Below, piece after piece: positions 18,820 through 27,560 of a stretch of 64,000 nucleotides of DNA (within the stretch, counting starts at the first letter, position 1; the number at the start of each line of letters is the position of its first letter). Source of the stretch: Burkholderia pseudomultivorans (GTDB lineage: Bacteria > Pseudomonadota > Gammaproteobacteria > Burkholderiales > Burkholderiaceae). The stretch covers positions 1-64,000 of the forward strand of contig NZ_CABVPP010000006.1 of NCBI RefSeq assembly GCF_902499075.1. Direction: 5' to 3'. Under the pieces are notes generated by a model. It was given only the letters and a program-made list of their open reading frames with translations, was not told the origin of the DNA and searched no databases. The position numbers and the translations under genes are program-made.

Positions 18820-20016
18820 ATGAAAAAGCATGGCGGCGCATGCGTCGCGGGGACCGTCATTGCCGCATGCCTGACCGGCGTCGCACCGACCGGCGCACAC
18901 GCCCAGAGCAGCGTGACGCTGTACGGCCTGATCGACACGTCGCTCACCTACGCGAGCAATCAGCGCACGCACGGCGCCGGCTCGCCGGGCAGCGGCGCGT
19001 TCGCGATGACGAGCGGCGCACTGAACGCGGCGCGCTGGGGACTGCGCGGCCGCGAAGACCTCGGCGGCGGCATGGCCGCCGTGTTCACGCTCGAGAACGG
19101 GTTCTCGGGCACCAGCGGCGCGCTGTCGCAGAAAGGCGTCGACCTGTTCGGCCGGCAGGCGTGGGTCGGCGTGAGCTCGAAGACGGCAGGCACGCTCACC
19201 TTCGGCCGCCAGTACGACCTGATCCTCGATTTCGTGACACCGCTCGGCGCGTCGGGGCCCGGCTGGGGCGGCAACCTCGCGGTTCATCCGTACGACAACG
19301 ACGACTCGAACCGCAACATCCGCATCAACAACGCGGTCAAGTACACGAGCCCGACATACCGCGGGCTGACCTTCGGCGCGATGTACGGCTTCTCGAACAC
19401 GGCCGGCGCGTTCTCGAACAACGCGGCGTGGAGCGCGGGACTCTCGTATGCAAACGGGCCGCTGAAGCTCGGCGCCGGCTATCTGAAGATCAGCCGCGAC
19501 CGCAACGCGGCGAATCCGAACGGCGCGCTGAGCACGGTCGACGGTTCCGCAACGATCACGGGCGGCAACCAGCAGATCTGGTCGGTCGCCGGGCGCTACG
19601 CATTCGGCCGCCATTCGGTCGGCGCGAGCTGGTCGCACTCGACCACCGACGGCGTGACCGGCGTGCTGCAGGGCGGCAGCATCGCGCCGCTGAAGGGCGA
19701 ATCGCTGGTGTTCGACAATTTCACGGTCGACGGGCGCTACTTCGTCAGCCCCGCCTTCACGCTGGCCGCCGCGTATACCTTCACGATGGGTCGCTTCGAC
19801 ACGCGCACCGGCCAGACGCGCCCGAAATGGAACCAGGTCGTCGCGCAGGCCGACTATGCGTTTTCGAAGCGCACGGACGTCTATCTCGAAGGCGTGTACC
19901 AGAGCGTGAGCGGCGGCAACGGCAACCCCGCGTTCAACGCGACGGTCTGGACGCTGACGCCGTCGGCCAACAGCAACCAGGTCGTCGTCGCGCTGGGCAT
20001 CCGACACAAGTTCTGA
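18820..20016 (+). CDS. Gram-negative trimeric porin (OmpC-like, Burkholderia/Neisseria type)
   Basis: A 398-residue outer-membrane porin. A signal peptide (MKKHGG, hydrophobic core, cut after AHA) precedes the hallmark first strand QSSVTLYGLIDTSLTYASN. The body shows alternating amphipathic strands, a GRQAWVGVSSKTAGTLTFGRQYD segment typical of the family, and a C-terminal ALGIRHKF ending in aromatic Phe, the BAM recognition signal. It forms water-filled channels for small solutes. An in-frame ATG at 18805 would add five residues; I prefer 18820 because it gives a standard Met-Lys-Lys signal, but no ribosome binding site decides it. It is followed by a strong terminator, so it is probably monocistronic. 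Confidence 0.92.
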   Translation: MKKHGGACVAGTVIAACLTGVAPTGAHAQSSVTLYGLIDTSLTYASNQRTHGAGSPGSGAFAMTSGALNAARWGLRGREDLGGGMAAVFTLENGFSGTSGALSQKGVDLFGRQAWVGVSSKTAGTLTFGRQYDLILDFVTPLGASGPGWGGNLAVHPYDNDDSNRNIRINNAVKYTSPTYRGLTFGAMYGFSNTAGAFSNNAAWSAGLSYANGPLKLGAGYLKISRDRNAANPNGALSTVDGSATITGGNQQIWSVAGRYAFGRHSVGASWSHSTTDGVTGVLQGGSIAPLKGESLVFDNFTVDGRYFVSPAFTLAAAYTFTMGRFDTRTGQTRPKWNQVVAQADYAFSKRTDVYLEGVYQSVSGGNGNPAFNATVWTLTPSANSNQVVVALGIRHKF

Positions 20017-20070
20017 CGACGCGGCGTGCAGCCTGTCCGACCGTACGTGCATCTTTCATGCCCGCTGCCC

Positions 20071-20105
20071 CGCCGTCGCATCCGGCTTGCGGTCGACGGC
20101 GTTTT
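20071..20105 (+). terminator. Rho-independent terminator of the porin gene
   Basis: CGCCGTCG pairs with CGACGGCG (8 bp), with an inner CCG/CGG pairing in the loop, followed at once by TTTT. It lies about 55 bp after the porin stop. Confidence 0.7.
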
Positions 20106-20118
20106 AAGCATCGCTTAA
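20104..20118. promoter_or_regulatory. Palindrome TTAAGC-ATC-GCTTAA ahead of the Rieske gene
   Basis: A perfect 6-bp inverted repeat with a 3-bp centre overlaps the T run of the terminator, about 200 bp upstream of the Rieske start. It could be an operator, but no matching regulator is known. The remaining 200 bp up to 20319 is GC-rich and shows nothing else. Confidence 0.3.
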
Positions 20119-20319
20119 TCCTCGCTACCTAGGCTGGAATCGCGACGTGCTCGCGCGGTCCCGCAGCGACGGCCGCATCTCGCGAACGCACGCACACGGC
20201 AGGACGCGCCGCACGGCCCGCGCGCGACGCCGAATGCTGCACGGCCGCGGGCCGCCGGCCCCGGCGACCCTGCGCGTCGGGCGGCAACCCCACGCCGTTC
20301 GACGCAAGCGGAGTTCGCG

Positions 20320-20943
20320 ATGAATGCACAACCCCCGCTGGAAACCGTCGACCTTCATCGACGCACGCTGCTGATCGCGACGACCGTGACGGGCGGCATC
20401 GGCTGCGTCGCGGCCGCGATTCCGTTCGCCGATTCGCTGTCGCCGCCGGCAAGCGCGCTCGCGGCGGGTGCGCCGGTCACGGTCGAGATCGGCGGCCTCG
20501 GCGAAGGCCGCATGATGACCGTCGGATGGCGCGGCAAGCCCGTGTTCATCGTCAACCGCACGGCGGCGATGCTCGATGCGGTCACGAAGGCCACGCCGAT
20601 GGTCGCGGACCCCGACACGCAACATCCGTTCTCGATGCCGCTGCCCGCCTATTGCCGCAATCCGTTTCGCGCGCGCGCCGAGCGCCGCAATCTGCTGGTG
20701 GTCGTCGGCGTCTGCACGCATCTCGGCTGCACGCCGACTCCGCGCTTCCAGCCGGGCGCGCAGCCGAATCTGCCCGACGACTGGCCCGGCGGCTTCCTGT
20801 GCCCGTGTCACGGCTCGACGTACGATCTCGCGGGACGCGTATTCCGCGACAAGCCCGCGCCGCAGAACCTCGATGTGCCGCGCTATCAGTTCACGTCGCC
20901 GACCGCGCTCGTCATCGGACGCGACGAACACGGCGAAGCCTGA
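20320..20943 (+). CDS. Rieske iron-sulfur protein (ubiquinol-cytochrome c reductase type), orphan copy
   Basis: A 207-residue Rieske protein in the PetA mould. It has an N-terminal RRTLLIATTVTGGIGCVAAAIPF segment (Tat-like RR plus membrane anchor, residues 14-36), then the cluster-binding fold. The ligands are visible: Cys132 and His134 in CTHLGC, Cys161 and His164 in CPCHGS, with Cys137 and Cys163 as the stabilising disulfide. The spacing between the two motifs is longer than in mitochondrial enzymes, as is usual in proteobacteria. No cytochrome b or c1 gene is adjacent, so this is not the core bc1 operon. It is more likely a paralogue feeding another quinol oxidase or replacing PetA under particular conditions. 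Family assignment is certain. Confidence 0.9.
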   Translation: MNAQPPLETVDLHRRTLLIATTVTGGIGCVAAAIPFADSLSPPASALAAGAPVTVEIGGLGEGRMMTVGWRGKPVFIVNRTAAMLDAVTKATPMVADPDTQHPFSMPLPAYCRNPFRARAERRNLLVVVGVCTHLGCTPTPRFQPGAQPNLPDDWPGGFLCPCHGSTYDLAGRVFRDKPAPQNLDVPRYQFTSPTALVIGRDEHGEA

Positions 20944-21052
20944 CGCGACCGGCCGCCCCGGCGTTCCCGATATCGGCGCGCGCCGCCCGGCACGCTTCGA
21001 CGCAAACCGCGGCCCGCCGGTCGGCTCCCGCGCGAAAAATGCGAAGAAACTG

Positions 21053-21065
21053 GTCACGCTGTGAC
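21053..21065. promoter_or_regulatory. Palindrome GTCAC-GCT-GTGAC ahead of the OmpA-like gene
   Basis: A perfect 5-bp inverted repeat with a 3-bp centre is followed by a T run and TAATCT (a possible -10), about 150 bp before the lipoprotein start. A weak operator candidate. Confidence 0.25.
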
Positions 21066-21217
21066 ATTTTTCCTAATCTATTTGCAGCGGCACCGCCATT
21101 GGTCGCGCCGATCGCGACAGTCTTTCATATCGCGTGCCACCGGCTTACGGATCGACGTCGCACCGATGCGGCGGGCGCGCCCCACGCTTTCCACGCAGTC
21201 AACCGCAGGAGAAAACG

Positions 21218-21709
21218 ATGAGCAAAACAAACCGGTTTGCGGTCATTGCAGCCCTCGCGCTGTTGGGCGGTTGTCATCACGCGGCGAAGACGCCCGAAAA
21301 CGCCGGCATGGCGCCGGCGCCTTCGAGAGAGTCGGTCGCGACGGTGACGGCCGACGATCTCAACAATCCGAACAGCCCGCTCGCGAAGCGCAGCGTGTAT
21401 TTCGACTTCGACAGCTATTCGGTGAAGCCCGACTACCAGTCGCTGCTTCAGGCGCATGCCGACTACCTGCGCAGCCATCCGGCGCGGCACGTGCTGATCC
21501 AGGGCAACACCGACGAGCGCGGCACGTCCGAATACAACCTCGCGCTCGGCGAACGCCGCTCGCAGGCGGTGATGAGCGCGCTCGAAACGCTCGGCGTGCC
21601 CGCGTCGCAACTCGAAGCCGTGAGCCTCGGCAAGGAAAAGCCGGTCGCGCTCGGCCACGACGAGGATTCGTGGGCGCAGAACCGCCGCGCCGATCTCGTC
21701 TATCGTTGA
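21218..21709 (+). CDS. OmpA-family Pal-like lipoprotein
   Basis: A 163-residue lipoprotein. The signal ends in a lipobox LLGGC (Cys near residue 19), so it is lipidated and anchored. The C-terminal OmpA/MotB domain begins at SVYFDFDSYSVKPDY and contains NTDERGTSEYNLALGERRS and the closing NRRADLVYR, the residues that grip diaminopimelate in peptidoglycan. This is the size and layout of Pal, but no tolB or ybgF neighbour is present, so it is a paralogue rather than the Tol-Pal gene. The ATG at 21218 follows AGGAGAAAACG. It is followed directly by a strong hairpin. Likely role: tethering outer membrane to cell wall. Confidence 0.88.
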   Translation: MSKTNRFAVIAALALLGGCHHAAKTPENAGMAPAPSRESVATVTADDLNNPNSPLAKRSVYFDFDSYSVKPDYQSLLQAHADYLRSHPARHVLIQGNTDERGTSEYNLALGERRSQAVMSALETLGVPASQLEAVSLGKEKPVALGHDEDSWAQNRRADLVYR

Positions 21710-21712
21710 TCG

Positions 21713-21738
21713 CATGCCGCCGCACCGGCGGCGGCATG
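21713..21738 (+). terminator. Hairpin directly after the OmpA-like gene
   Basis: CATGCCGCCGC pairs perfectly with GCGGCGGCATG (11 bp) around an ACCG tetraloop, four bases after the stop. There is no T run, so termination may be factor-dependent. Beyond it, to 22067, no convincing gene was seen. Confidence 0.5.
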
Positions 21739-22067
21739 GACCGCGCCGCGCGGCGACCGCCGCGACCGCGCAGGCGTCCGGCGTCCAACTCGTCCGGTTC
21801 ATGCGCGCCATCGTCGCGGCCGGCTGTCTCGTCGCGTCCGAGCGCACCGCGCACCGTCGGCGCGGATACGACGAGGCTCGATACCGTCCCGAGCAAGGAT
21901 GCCCCGTCCGAAACCGATGACGCCGAGCCACAACAGCAGCCACGCGACATGCCCGTCGAAAAAAACATGGAATAAATCGCCGTCGCGAAGCGTCTTGTCA
22001 TCGCGCAGACGCCCGGTTCGCGTGAACCGTCCCTTACAGGCGGCCTGCGCATCGACAGGAGATCGAC

Positions 22068-22235
22068 ATGAAATCGGCAAGCTTCGCCGCGGTGCTGATC
22101 GCGGCGCTGGCGCTCCTGCTGCAGGCGGGATGCGCATCGCCCGGCAGCGGCGGGTCGCAGGGGCCTGCCGTCGGCCGGTACGGCGGCGGCAGTTCGGGAG
22201 GAGGAAGCGGCGGCGGAGGTGGCGGCGGCTACTGA
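22068..22235 (+). CDS. Small glycine-rich lipoprotein
   Basis: A 55-residue protein. It has a signal peptide with lipobox LQAGC (Cys22), then a short Ser/Gly/Pro region and a C-terminal run made almost entirely of glycine and serine ending in tyrosine. A CAGGAGATCGAC element precedes the ATG. The mature protein is only about 34 residues with no fold expected: a flexible lipid-anchored tail. Similar tiny Gly-rich lipoproteins are usually annotated as hypothetical. It may be co-transcribed with nothing, as the next gene is on the opposite strand. Coding is supported by the clean signal peptide and the ribosome binding site. Confidence 0.6.
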   Translation: MKSASFAAVLIAALALLLQAGCASPGSGGSQGPAVGRYGGGSSGGGSGGGGGGGY

Positions 22236-22316
22236 TGCGCCGATGCCGGCACGCGACATGCCGCGCACGACCGCCGTAACCCGGCCCGTCGCGCGCGGCG
22301 CACCGCGCTGCCGCGC

Positions 22317-23576
22317 TCAGCGCATCGCCTTCACGTCGGCCGGCGTGACGCTCGCGGGCTGGCCGCCCCAGGTCGCGCGCAGGTAGTTCGCGAGCTGCGC
22401 GACTTCGTCGTCGCTCAGCGTGCGCGCGAAGCCCGGCATCCGCTGCATGTTCTCGACGCCGGCGAACTTCTGTTCGTCGATCCCGTCGAGCACCGCGACC
22501 AGCAGGTTGCGCGGATCGGCCTGGCGCACGGTCGAATTGCCGTTCATCGGCACCGCAACGTGCGGCTTGCCTTCGCCGTTGAAGTTGTGACACCCCGCGC
22601 AGACCGCGAGATACACGGAACGGCCGGCCGCGAGCTGCGCGGCGTCGGCCGACACGGGCTTCACCGGCTGCGGCGCGGGCGGCGTGTCGCCGAGCAGGTA
22701 GACGGACAGCGCGCGCAGGTCGTCCTTCGCGAGGGTTTGCGTGCTCAGGTGCACGACCGGATACATCTCGCCGAACGCCGAGCCTTGCGGCGCGATGCCG
22801 ACGCCGAAGAACGTCTGCAGGTCGGCGCCCGTCCAGCCGCGCGCGGCGAGGCCCGCCGGCGTGATGTCGGGCGCGGCCACGCGGCCGAGCGCGGCGCCCG
22901 CGAACGGCTTCGCGCTGTCGAGCTGGCCCGTGAACGCGCGCGGCGTATGGCATTCCGCGCAGTGGCCGAGTGCGCCCGCGAGATAGCGGCCGCGCTGCCA
23001 GTCGGCGGATTGCCCGGTCGACGCGTCGGGCAGGCTGTCCTTGAGGAACACCATGTCCCAGAAGACCATACCGAACCGCAGGTTGTACGGGAACTTCAGG
23101 TCGTGCGCGCGGTTTTCCTGCGCGACCGGCCGGACCGTCTTCAGGTACGCGTACATCGCGTCGGAATCGGCGCGCGTGAGCTGCCGGTACGACGTGTACG
23201 GCATCGACGGGTACAGCCGCTTGCCCGGCGCCTTGCCGTCGTGCAGCGCGGCGTAGAAGTCGTCGGCGCTCCAGCTGCCGATCCCGTGATCCTTGTCGGG
23301 CGTGATGTTCGAACCGTAGAACGTGCCGAACGGCGATTCGAGCGGCGCGCCGCCGGCGAACGGCGCGCCGTCCTTCGCGGTGTGGCACGCGGCGCAGTCG
23401 GCGGCCTTGACGAGATAGCGGCCGCGCGCGATCTGGTCGGCGCCGGGCGCGCCCGACGCAGCCGTCGACGCCGGCGCGTCGTGACCGCCGCAGGCGGCGA
23501 GCGTCAGCGCGCAGGCAGCCGTGAGAGCGGACCAGCCGGCGATGCGCGCGACGCGATGAGCGAGTGTGCGTTTCAT
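22317..23576 (-). CDS. Tri-haem cytochrome c subunit of a molybdenum hydroxylase
   Basis: A 419-residue lipoprotein (signal ending LTLAAC) with three CXXCH haem sites: CAACH near residue 61, CAECH near 207 and CAGCH near 335. Each sits in its own cytochrome c domain with a downstream Met ligand candidate. This three-domain layout matches the cytochrome subunit of periplasmic alcohol and aldehyde dehydrogenases and of molybdopterin hydroxylases. It passes electrons from the flavin-free Mo/2Fe-2S enzyme to the respiratory chain. Its start codon overlaps the stop of the 2Fe-2S gene (ATGA), showing translational coupling. It is last in a three-gene operon. Confidence 0.9.
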   Translation of the reverse strand: MKRTLAHRVARIAGWSALTAACALTLAACGGHDAPASTAASGAPGADQIARGRYLVKAADCAACHTAKDGAPFAGGAPLESPFGTFYGSNITPDKDHGIGSWSADDFYAALHDGKAPGKRLYPSMPYTSYRQLTRADSDAMYAYLKTVRPVAQENRAHDLKFPYNLRFGMVFWDMVFLKDSLPDASTGQSADWQRGRYLAGALGHCAECHTPRAFTGQLDSAKPFAGAALGRVAAPDITPAGLAARGWTGADLQTFFGVGIAPQGSAFGEMYPVVHLSTQTLAKDDLRALSVYLLGDTPPAPQPVKPVSADAAQLAAGRSVYLAVCAGCHNFNGEGKPHVAVPMNGNSTVRQADPRNLLVAVLDGIDEQKFAGVENMQRMPGFARTLSDDEVAQLANYLRATWGGQPASVTPADVKAMR

Positions 23577-24253
23577 GCGGCGTCCTTCACGAGTCCCGGC
23601 GTATTCATCACCACGTCCTTCACGGCTTCGTAGTAGCGGACGTAACCCGTGCAGCGGCACAGATGCGCGTCGAGCGCGGCGGTGATCGTGCGTTCGACGT
23701 CGGCCTTCGCGACCGGCTCGCGCTTCAGGCGCTCGATCAACACGGTCGCCGCGTTGACGAAGCCCGGCGTGCAGTAGCCGCACTGGAAGCTGAAGTGCTC
23801 GAGGAACTTCTGCTGGATCGGCGACAGCTCGACGACCTCGCCCGCCTCGTTGCGCTTCGCGTGCCCTTCGATCGTGCGGATCGAGCGGCCGTGGAAGAAG
23901 TGCGCGCCGGTGATGCAGGTGCGCATTTCCTCGCTGCTGCCGTCCGGCTGGTCGACGATCACGACGCATGCATGGCAGATGCCCTGCCCGCAGCCGAGCC
24001 GCGAGCCGGTCAGGCCCGCGTATTCGTGCAGGAACTCGATCATCATCAGCCCTTCGGGCACCTGCATCGGGCCGACGGACTTGCCGTTGATCTTCATCGA
24101 CAGCGGCTTCTGCTGGAACCGCACGAGCGGACGCTCGGCGGCGGCGGGTGCAGCGGCCGGGGTTTGCGCGGCCGAAGCCGCGTCCGGCGCGGACGCGCCG
24201 GTGGCAACCGCGCCGGCGCTCGCGGCCGACGCGGCGGTTTGGGCGGTCGTCAT
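23573..24253 (-). CDS. 2Fe-2S subunit of a molybdenum hydroxylase (IorA/CoxS-like)
   Basis: A 226-residue protein. After an unusual Ala-rich N-terminal extension of about 45 residues comes a plant-type ferredoxin domain (GCGQGICHACVV with a fourth Cys in MRTC). A helical domain with the second cluster motifs follows (FQCGYCTPGF and HLCRCTGY). This is the standard small subunit of the xanthine dehydrogenase family; it wires the Mo centre to the cytochrome. It has no Tat signal and is presumably carried out with the large subunit. It overlaps both neighbours by four bases (ATGA), so the three subunits are made in step. The substrate, an N-heterocycle or aldehyde, is not readable. Confidence 0.9.
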   Translation of the reverse strand: MTTAQTAASAASAGAVATGASAPDAASAAQTPAAAPAAAERPLVRFQQKPLSMKINGKSVGPMQVPEGLMMIEFLHEYAGLTGSRLGCGQGICHACVVIVDQPDGSSEEMRTCITGAHFFHGRSIRTIEGHAKRNEAGEVVELSPIQQKFLEHFSFQCGYCTPGFVNAATVLIERLKREPVAKADVERTITAALDAHLCRCTGYVRYYEAVKDVVMNTPGLVKDAA

Positions 24254-27129
24254 GCGAGCACCTCCTGGATCTTTTGCGGGGTCACCGGCAGATCGGTGAA
24301 ACGATGGCCGATCGCGTGCGCGAGGCCGTTCACGATCGCGCCGACGACGGGAATCATCACCACTTCGGCGACACCCTTCGGCGGATCGGTCTCGGACAGC
24401 GGCGGCAGCACGTCGCCGGTCTGCGTCCACACGGCGACGTCGGACGCGCGCGGCAGCTGATAGCGGTTGAAGTTCCACGTGCCGTTGCCCGGGCCGTCCT
24501 CGTACAGCGGCAGGTATTCGTGCAGCGCGTGGCCGATGCCCATCGCGAGGCCGCCCTGCAACTGGCCCGACACGAGCTGCGGCGAAATCTGGTTGCCGCA
24601 TTCCATGATCGAGTGGTGCGTGAGCAGCTCGACCTTGCCGGTCGCCTCGTGCACGGCCAGCTCGACGAGCGTGCCGACCGCCGTGTAATACGTGACAGCC
24701 GCGTTGTTGCGGCTCATCGGCGGGATGAACACGCGCTTGCGGTCCAGCACGCGATAGCCGTTCGCGGTCGGCGGCAGCGTGCCGCGCATCGCGGTCGCAC
24801 CGGCCGGCGCGGCGGTGCCCGGCACCGGGCCGTTGTCGCCGCCCGACTTCGGCGCGCCGACGCGCAGCGACAGCCCGTCGATCGGCAAACGCTCGACGGC
24901 GCCGCCGATCTCGAACTCGGCGTCGGTCCACTGCCAGCGATTGAACACGTGCACGACGGCGCCGGTCGGCAGGCCGAGCGCATGCGCCTGCTTCGCCAGT
25001 TGCTCGAAGCTCAGCGGCTCGAGGCCGTCGGCGGTCAGCTTGCCGTCGACCCAGCGCGCATCCTCGATGCGCACCGTGTACGGCGCGGCCTGGCCGCCGC
25101 CGAGGCCGCGCGTCCAGATCGACATCGCCGCCGGCCACAGCCCGTAGCGAAACACCGCGCGCGCGGCTTCGCGCGTGCTGTGCGTGAAGTAGTACGCCGA
25201 ATTCGTCGCACTCGACGGCGACGCATAGCTCGGCGACCAGCGCGGGTTCGCGCTGAGCCGGTCCTGGTCGGCCTGCGACATCAGGTACGGGTCGCCGCTC
25301 GTCTCGACCGGCAGGTCCGGCCAGTCGGTCACCGCGACGCGCACGTCGGTCGCCGGACGGCCGAGCCACTTCGCGACCGCGACGGCCTGCGACGTCGACA
25401 TCCCGGTGCCGATCTCGGCGGCCGTGTGATGCAGCGTGACCTTGCCGTTCTCGTCGAATTCGACCTTCGCGAACGACGCTTCCGCGCCAGTGCCGAAGTC
25501 CTTCTGCACGCACGCGAAGCCCACGCCGTAGCGCTTGCCGGGGTTCGCTGCCTCGAACTCGGCCTTGCGCGCGACGCGGCGCGTCCACAGCGGATGCTGC
25601 TTCGCGCGCTCGAGCACTTCGTCGATGCGCAGCGCACCGGCGGGAATCGCGCCCTGCGTGTTCTTCATCCCCGAACGCAGCGCGTTGCGCAGCCGGAAAT
25701 CGATCGGATCGAGGTTCAGTTGCGCGGCGATCTCGTCGACCGCCATTTCGGTCGCGGCCATGCTCTGCAGCGTGCCGTAGCCGCGCGCGGAGCCGGCGTC
25801 GATCGCGCGCGACGCGATCGCGACCGAGGCCAGGTCGCTCTTCGGGAAGTAGTAGATCGATTGCGCGGCGGTCGCGCCGACCATCGCGACCGACGGCGAG
25901 AAGTTGCAGCGGCCGCCGCCGTTCGCCTCGAAGTCGCCCTTGAACGATTGCAGCAGGCCGGTGTTGCGGTCGACCGCGATCCGGTAGTGCATCTTGAACG
26001 CGTGACGCTTCAACGAGGTCTGGAACTGCTCGTAGCGATCGTTCGCGAAACGCACCGGGCGGCCGTCCGCATACAGCGCGCAGACGAGCCCGTAGAACGG
26101 CACGTTGCTGTGATCCTTCGAGCCGTAGCCGACCGTGTAGCACGGATGCACGAACAGCTTCTTCACCGGGAAGCGGCATTTCGCGACCATCGCGGCGGCG
26201 TTCTCGGCCACCTCCAGCGGCGACTGGCTCGCGACGACGAGATGCAGCGACTGCGTCGCGGCGTCGTACCAGCAGTTCGCGTTGTCGGGCTCGAGCGCGG
26301 CCGTGTCGATCGACTGCGTGTTGTACTCGCGGTCGAACACGAGCCAGTCGGCCGACGGACGATCGAGCTCGCCGGCGATCTGCGCGGCGAGGAACATCCC
26401 CTGCTCGTCGAGCTTGCCGTGCTCCTTGCCGTCCGGCCACACGGGCTGGTGCTTGCGCATCTGGCTCGGGAAGATCGGCGCGTCCTTCAGGCTCGAATAG
26501 ACGTCGTCGTCGTAGGCGGTCTTGCCGCCCACGCGCACGTAGCGGAACGTGCCCCACGGGTCGCGCTCGAGCGGGCCCGTGACCGCGCCGTAGCGGATCA
26601 CGTCGTCGCGGAACTTCAGCGCGTTCTTCGCGAAACGGAAGCGCGCGAAGTCGTGGTAGATCAGGATCGCGACCGCATGGCCGAGATACGCGGGCGTCTT
26701 GCCCGTCGGCAGCAGCATGTCCTCGCCGTAGAACGTCGGGAACGCGACGCCGTCGCGCGCGAGATCGTCGGCCGTGACGACGCGGTCGGGCTTCAGGTCG
26801 TCGCCGAGCAGCGACAGGTCGAAGCCTTCGTAGGTGCGGTCGGCCTGCGTGACGCGCAGGATCAGCGCATGCGACTGCTGCTGCGGCCAGTGCGGCATGT
26901 CAGCGGCGCGCACGTCGCGGGCGAACACTTTCGAGCCCGTGACCTTCGCGATGCCGTCGATGCGGAATTGGGGGATGCCGGTGACGCTATCCCATTTGAC
27001 CGGAGTGAGGAGTTTTTCTTCGAAGAGCGCCGCGAATGCGCGGCTGCCGAGGGGCGCGACATAGACTGCGACGCCCGCCAGCACACTGGCTTTCAGAAAA
27101 CCCCGCCGTGACAGGCCGTGGTTTTTCAT
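24250..27129 (-). CDS. Molybdopterin-binding large subunit, isoquinoline 1-oxidoreductase/aldehyde oxidoreductase type
   Basis: A 959-residue large subunit of the xanthine dehydrogenase superfamily. The N-terminus is a twin-arginine signal (LSRRGFLKASVLAG), so the folded cofactor-loaded enzyme is exported. Features include GYGSKDHSNVPFYG, GSARGYGTLQSMA and a C-terminal GVAEVVMIPVVGAIVNGLAHAIG, where the family's catalytic Glu sits (VGAIVNA-like region with nearby Glu). A strong AGGAGG lies nine bases ahead of the ATG at 27129. It is first in the operon with the 2Fe-2S and tri-haem cytochrome subunits. Oxidation of an N-heteroaromatic or an aldehyde in the periplasm is the likely reaction. No cytosine-transferase maturation gene is adjacent. 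Confidence 0.9.
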   Translation of the reverse strand: MKNHGLSRRGFLKASVLAGVAVYVAPLGSRAFAALFEEKLLTPVKWDSVTGIPQFRIDGIAKVTGSKVFARDVRAADMPHWPQQQSHALILRVTQADRTYEGFDLSLLGDDLKPDRVVTADDLARDGVAFPTFYGEDMLLPTGKTPAYLGHAVAILIYHDFARFRFAKNALKFRDDVIRYGAVTGPLERDPWGTFRYVRVGGKTAYDDDVYSSLKDAPIFPSQMRKHQPVWPDGKEHGKLDEQGMFLAAQIAGELDRPSADWLVFDREYNTQSIDTAALEPDNANCWYDAATQSLHLVVASQSPLEVAENAAAMVAKCRFPVKKLFVHPCYTVGYGSKDHSNVPFYGLVCALYADGRPVRFANDRYEQFQTSLKRHAFKMHYRIAVDRNTGLLQSFKGDFEANGGGRCNFSPSVAMVGATAAQSIYYFPKSDLASVAIASRAIDAGSARGYGTLQSMAATEMAVDEIAAQLNLDPIDFRLRNALRSGMKNTQGAIPAGALRIDEVLERAKQHPLWTRRVARKAEFEAANPGKRYGVGFACVQKDFGTGAEASFAKVEFDENGKVTLHHTAAEIGTGMSTSQAVAVAKWLGRPATDVRVAVTDWPDLPVETSGDPYLMSQADQDRLSANPRWSPSYASPSSATNSAYYFTHSTREAARAVFRYGLWPAAMSIWTRGLGGGQAAPYTVRIEDARWVDGKLTADGLEPLSFEQLAKQAHALGLPTGAVVHVFNRWQWTDAEFEIGGAVERLPIDGLSLRVGAPKSGGDNGPVPGTAAPAGATAMRGTLPPTANGYRVLDRKRVFIPPMSRNNAAVTYYTAVGTLVELAVHEATGKVELLTHHSIMECGNQISPQLVSGQLQGGLAMGIGHALHEYLPLYEDGPGNGTWNFNRYQLPRASDVAVWTQTGDVLPPLSETDPPKGVAEVVMIPVVGAIVNGLAHAIGHRFTDLPVTPQKIQEVLA

Positions 27130-27223
27130 TGGGGGGAACCTCCTGAGCGGCTCGGACGGCGATCGGGTGTCGCGACGTTCGGAGCGGCGCGCATTCTGGC
27201 ATTGTTTCCGATATATCGCCTAT

Positions 27224-27245
27224 AGTATTTCTCGCATGAAATACT
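27224..27245. promoter_or_regulatory. 8-bp inverted repeat in the divergent hydroxylase/GGDEF control region
   Basis: AGTATTTC (27224-27231) and GAAATACT (27238-27245) form a perfect inverted repeat with a 6-bp centre. It lies in the only AT-rich patch of the 431-bp region between the hydroxylase operon and the GGDEF gene, about 95 bp upstream of the hydroxylase start. TATAGT overlaps its left edge. It is a good operator candidate; the regulator is unknown. The rest of 27130-27560 shows nothing further. Confidence 0.5.
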
Positions 27246-27560
27246 TATTGAATTTCTTATAACCGGATTCAGCCGGGCTGCGGCAGGCGGTCGCGGATCG
27301 CAGAAACCAGCGCCGCGGATCCGTCGACCGATCTCCTTTCGGCCGAAGCACATCGTCCCGTCGGCAACGATCGTGCCTTCGCGCCGGCCGATGTGCAAGC
27401 GTTTCGCAGCCGTGGTTTACGAGACTGGCACGCTGCTCCGCGCCGCCGGCGTTTCATGGTAATGTCGTGCGCATCCGGCTTGCCGGTGCTTCCGCCATGT
27501 GCCGTGCGGGCGCCGCCAGCCATCGCGACAATCGCGACATCGTGCCGAGGTCAAAAATCC

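Noticed and set aside
21860-22010. A possible small minus-strand membrane protein (FFDGHVAWLLLWLGVIGFGRGIL) interrupted at a run of seven T
   Set aside because: One extra T would join it to an upstream ATG, but as given there is no start in frame and no ribosome binding site. It may be a pseudogene or chance; not enough to list.
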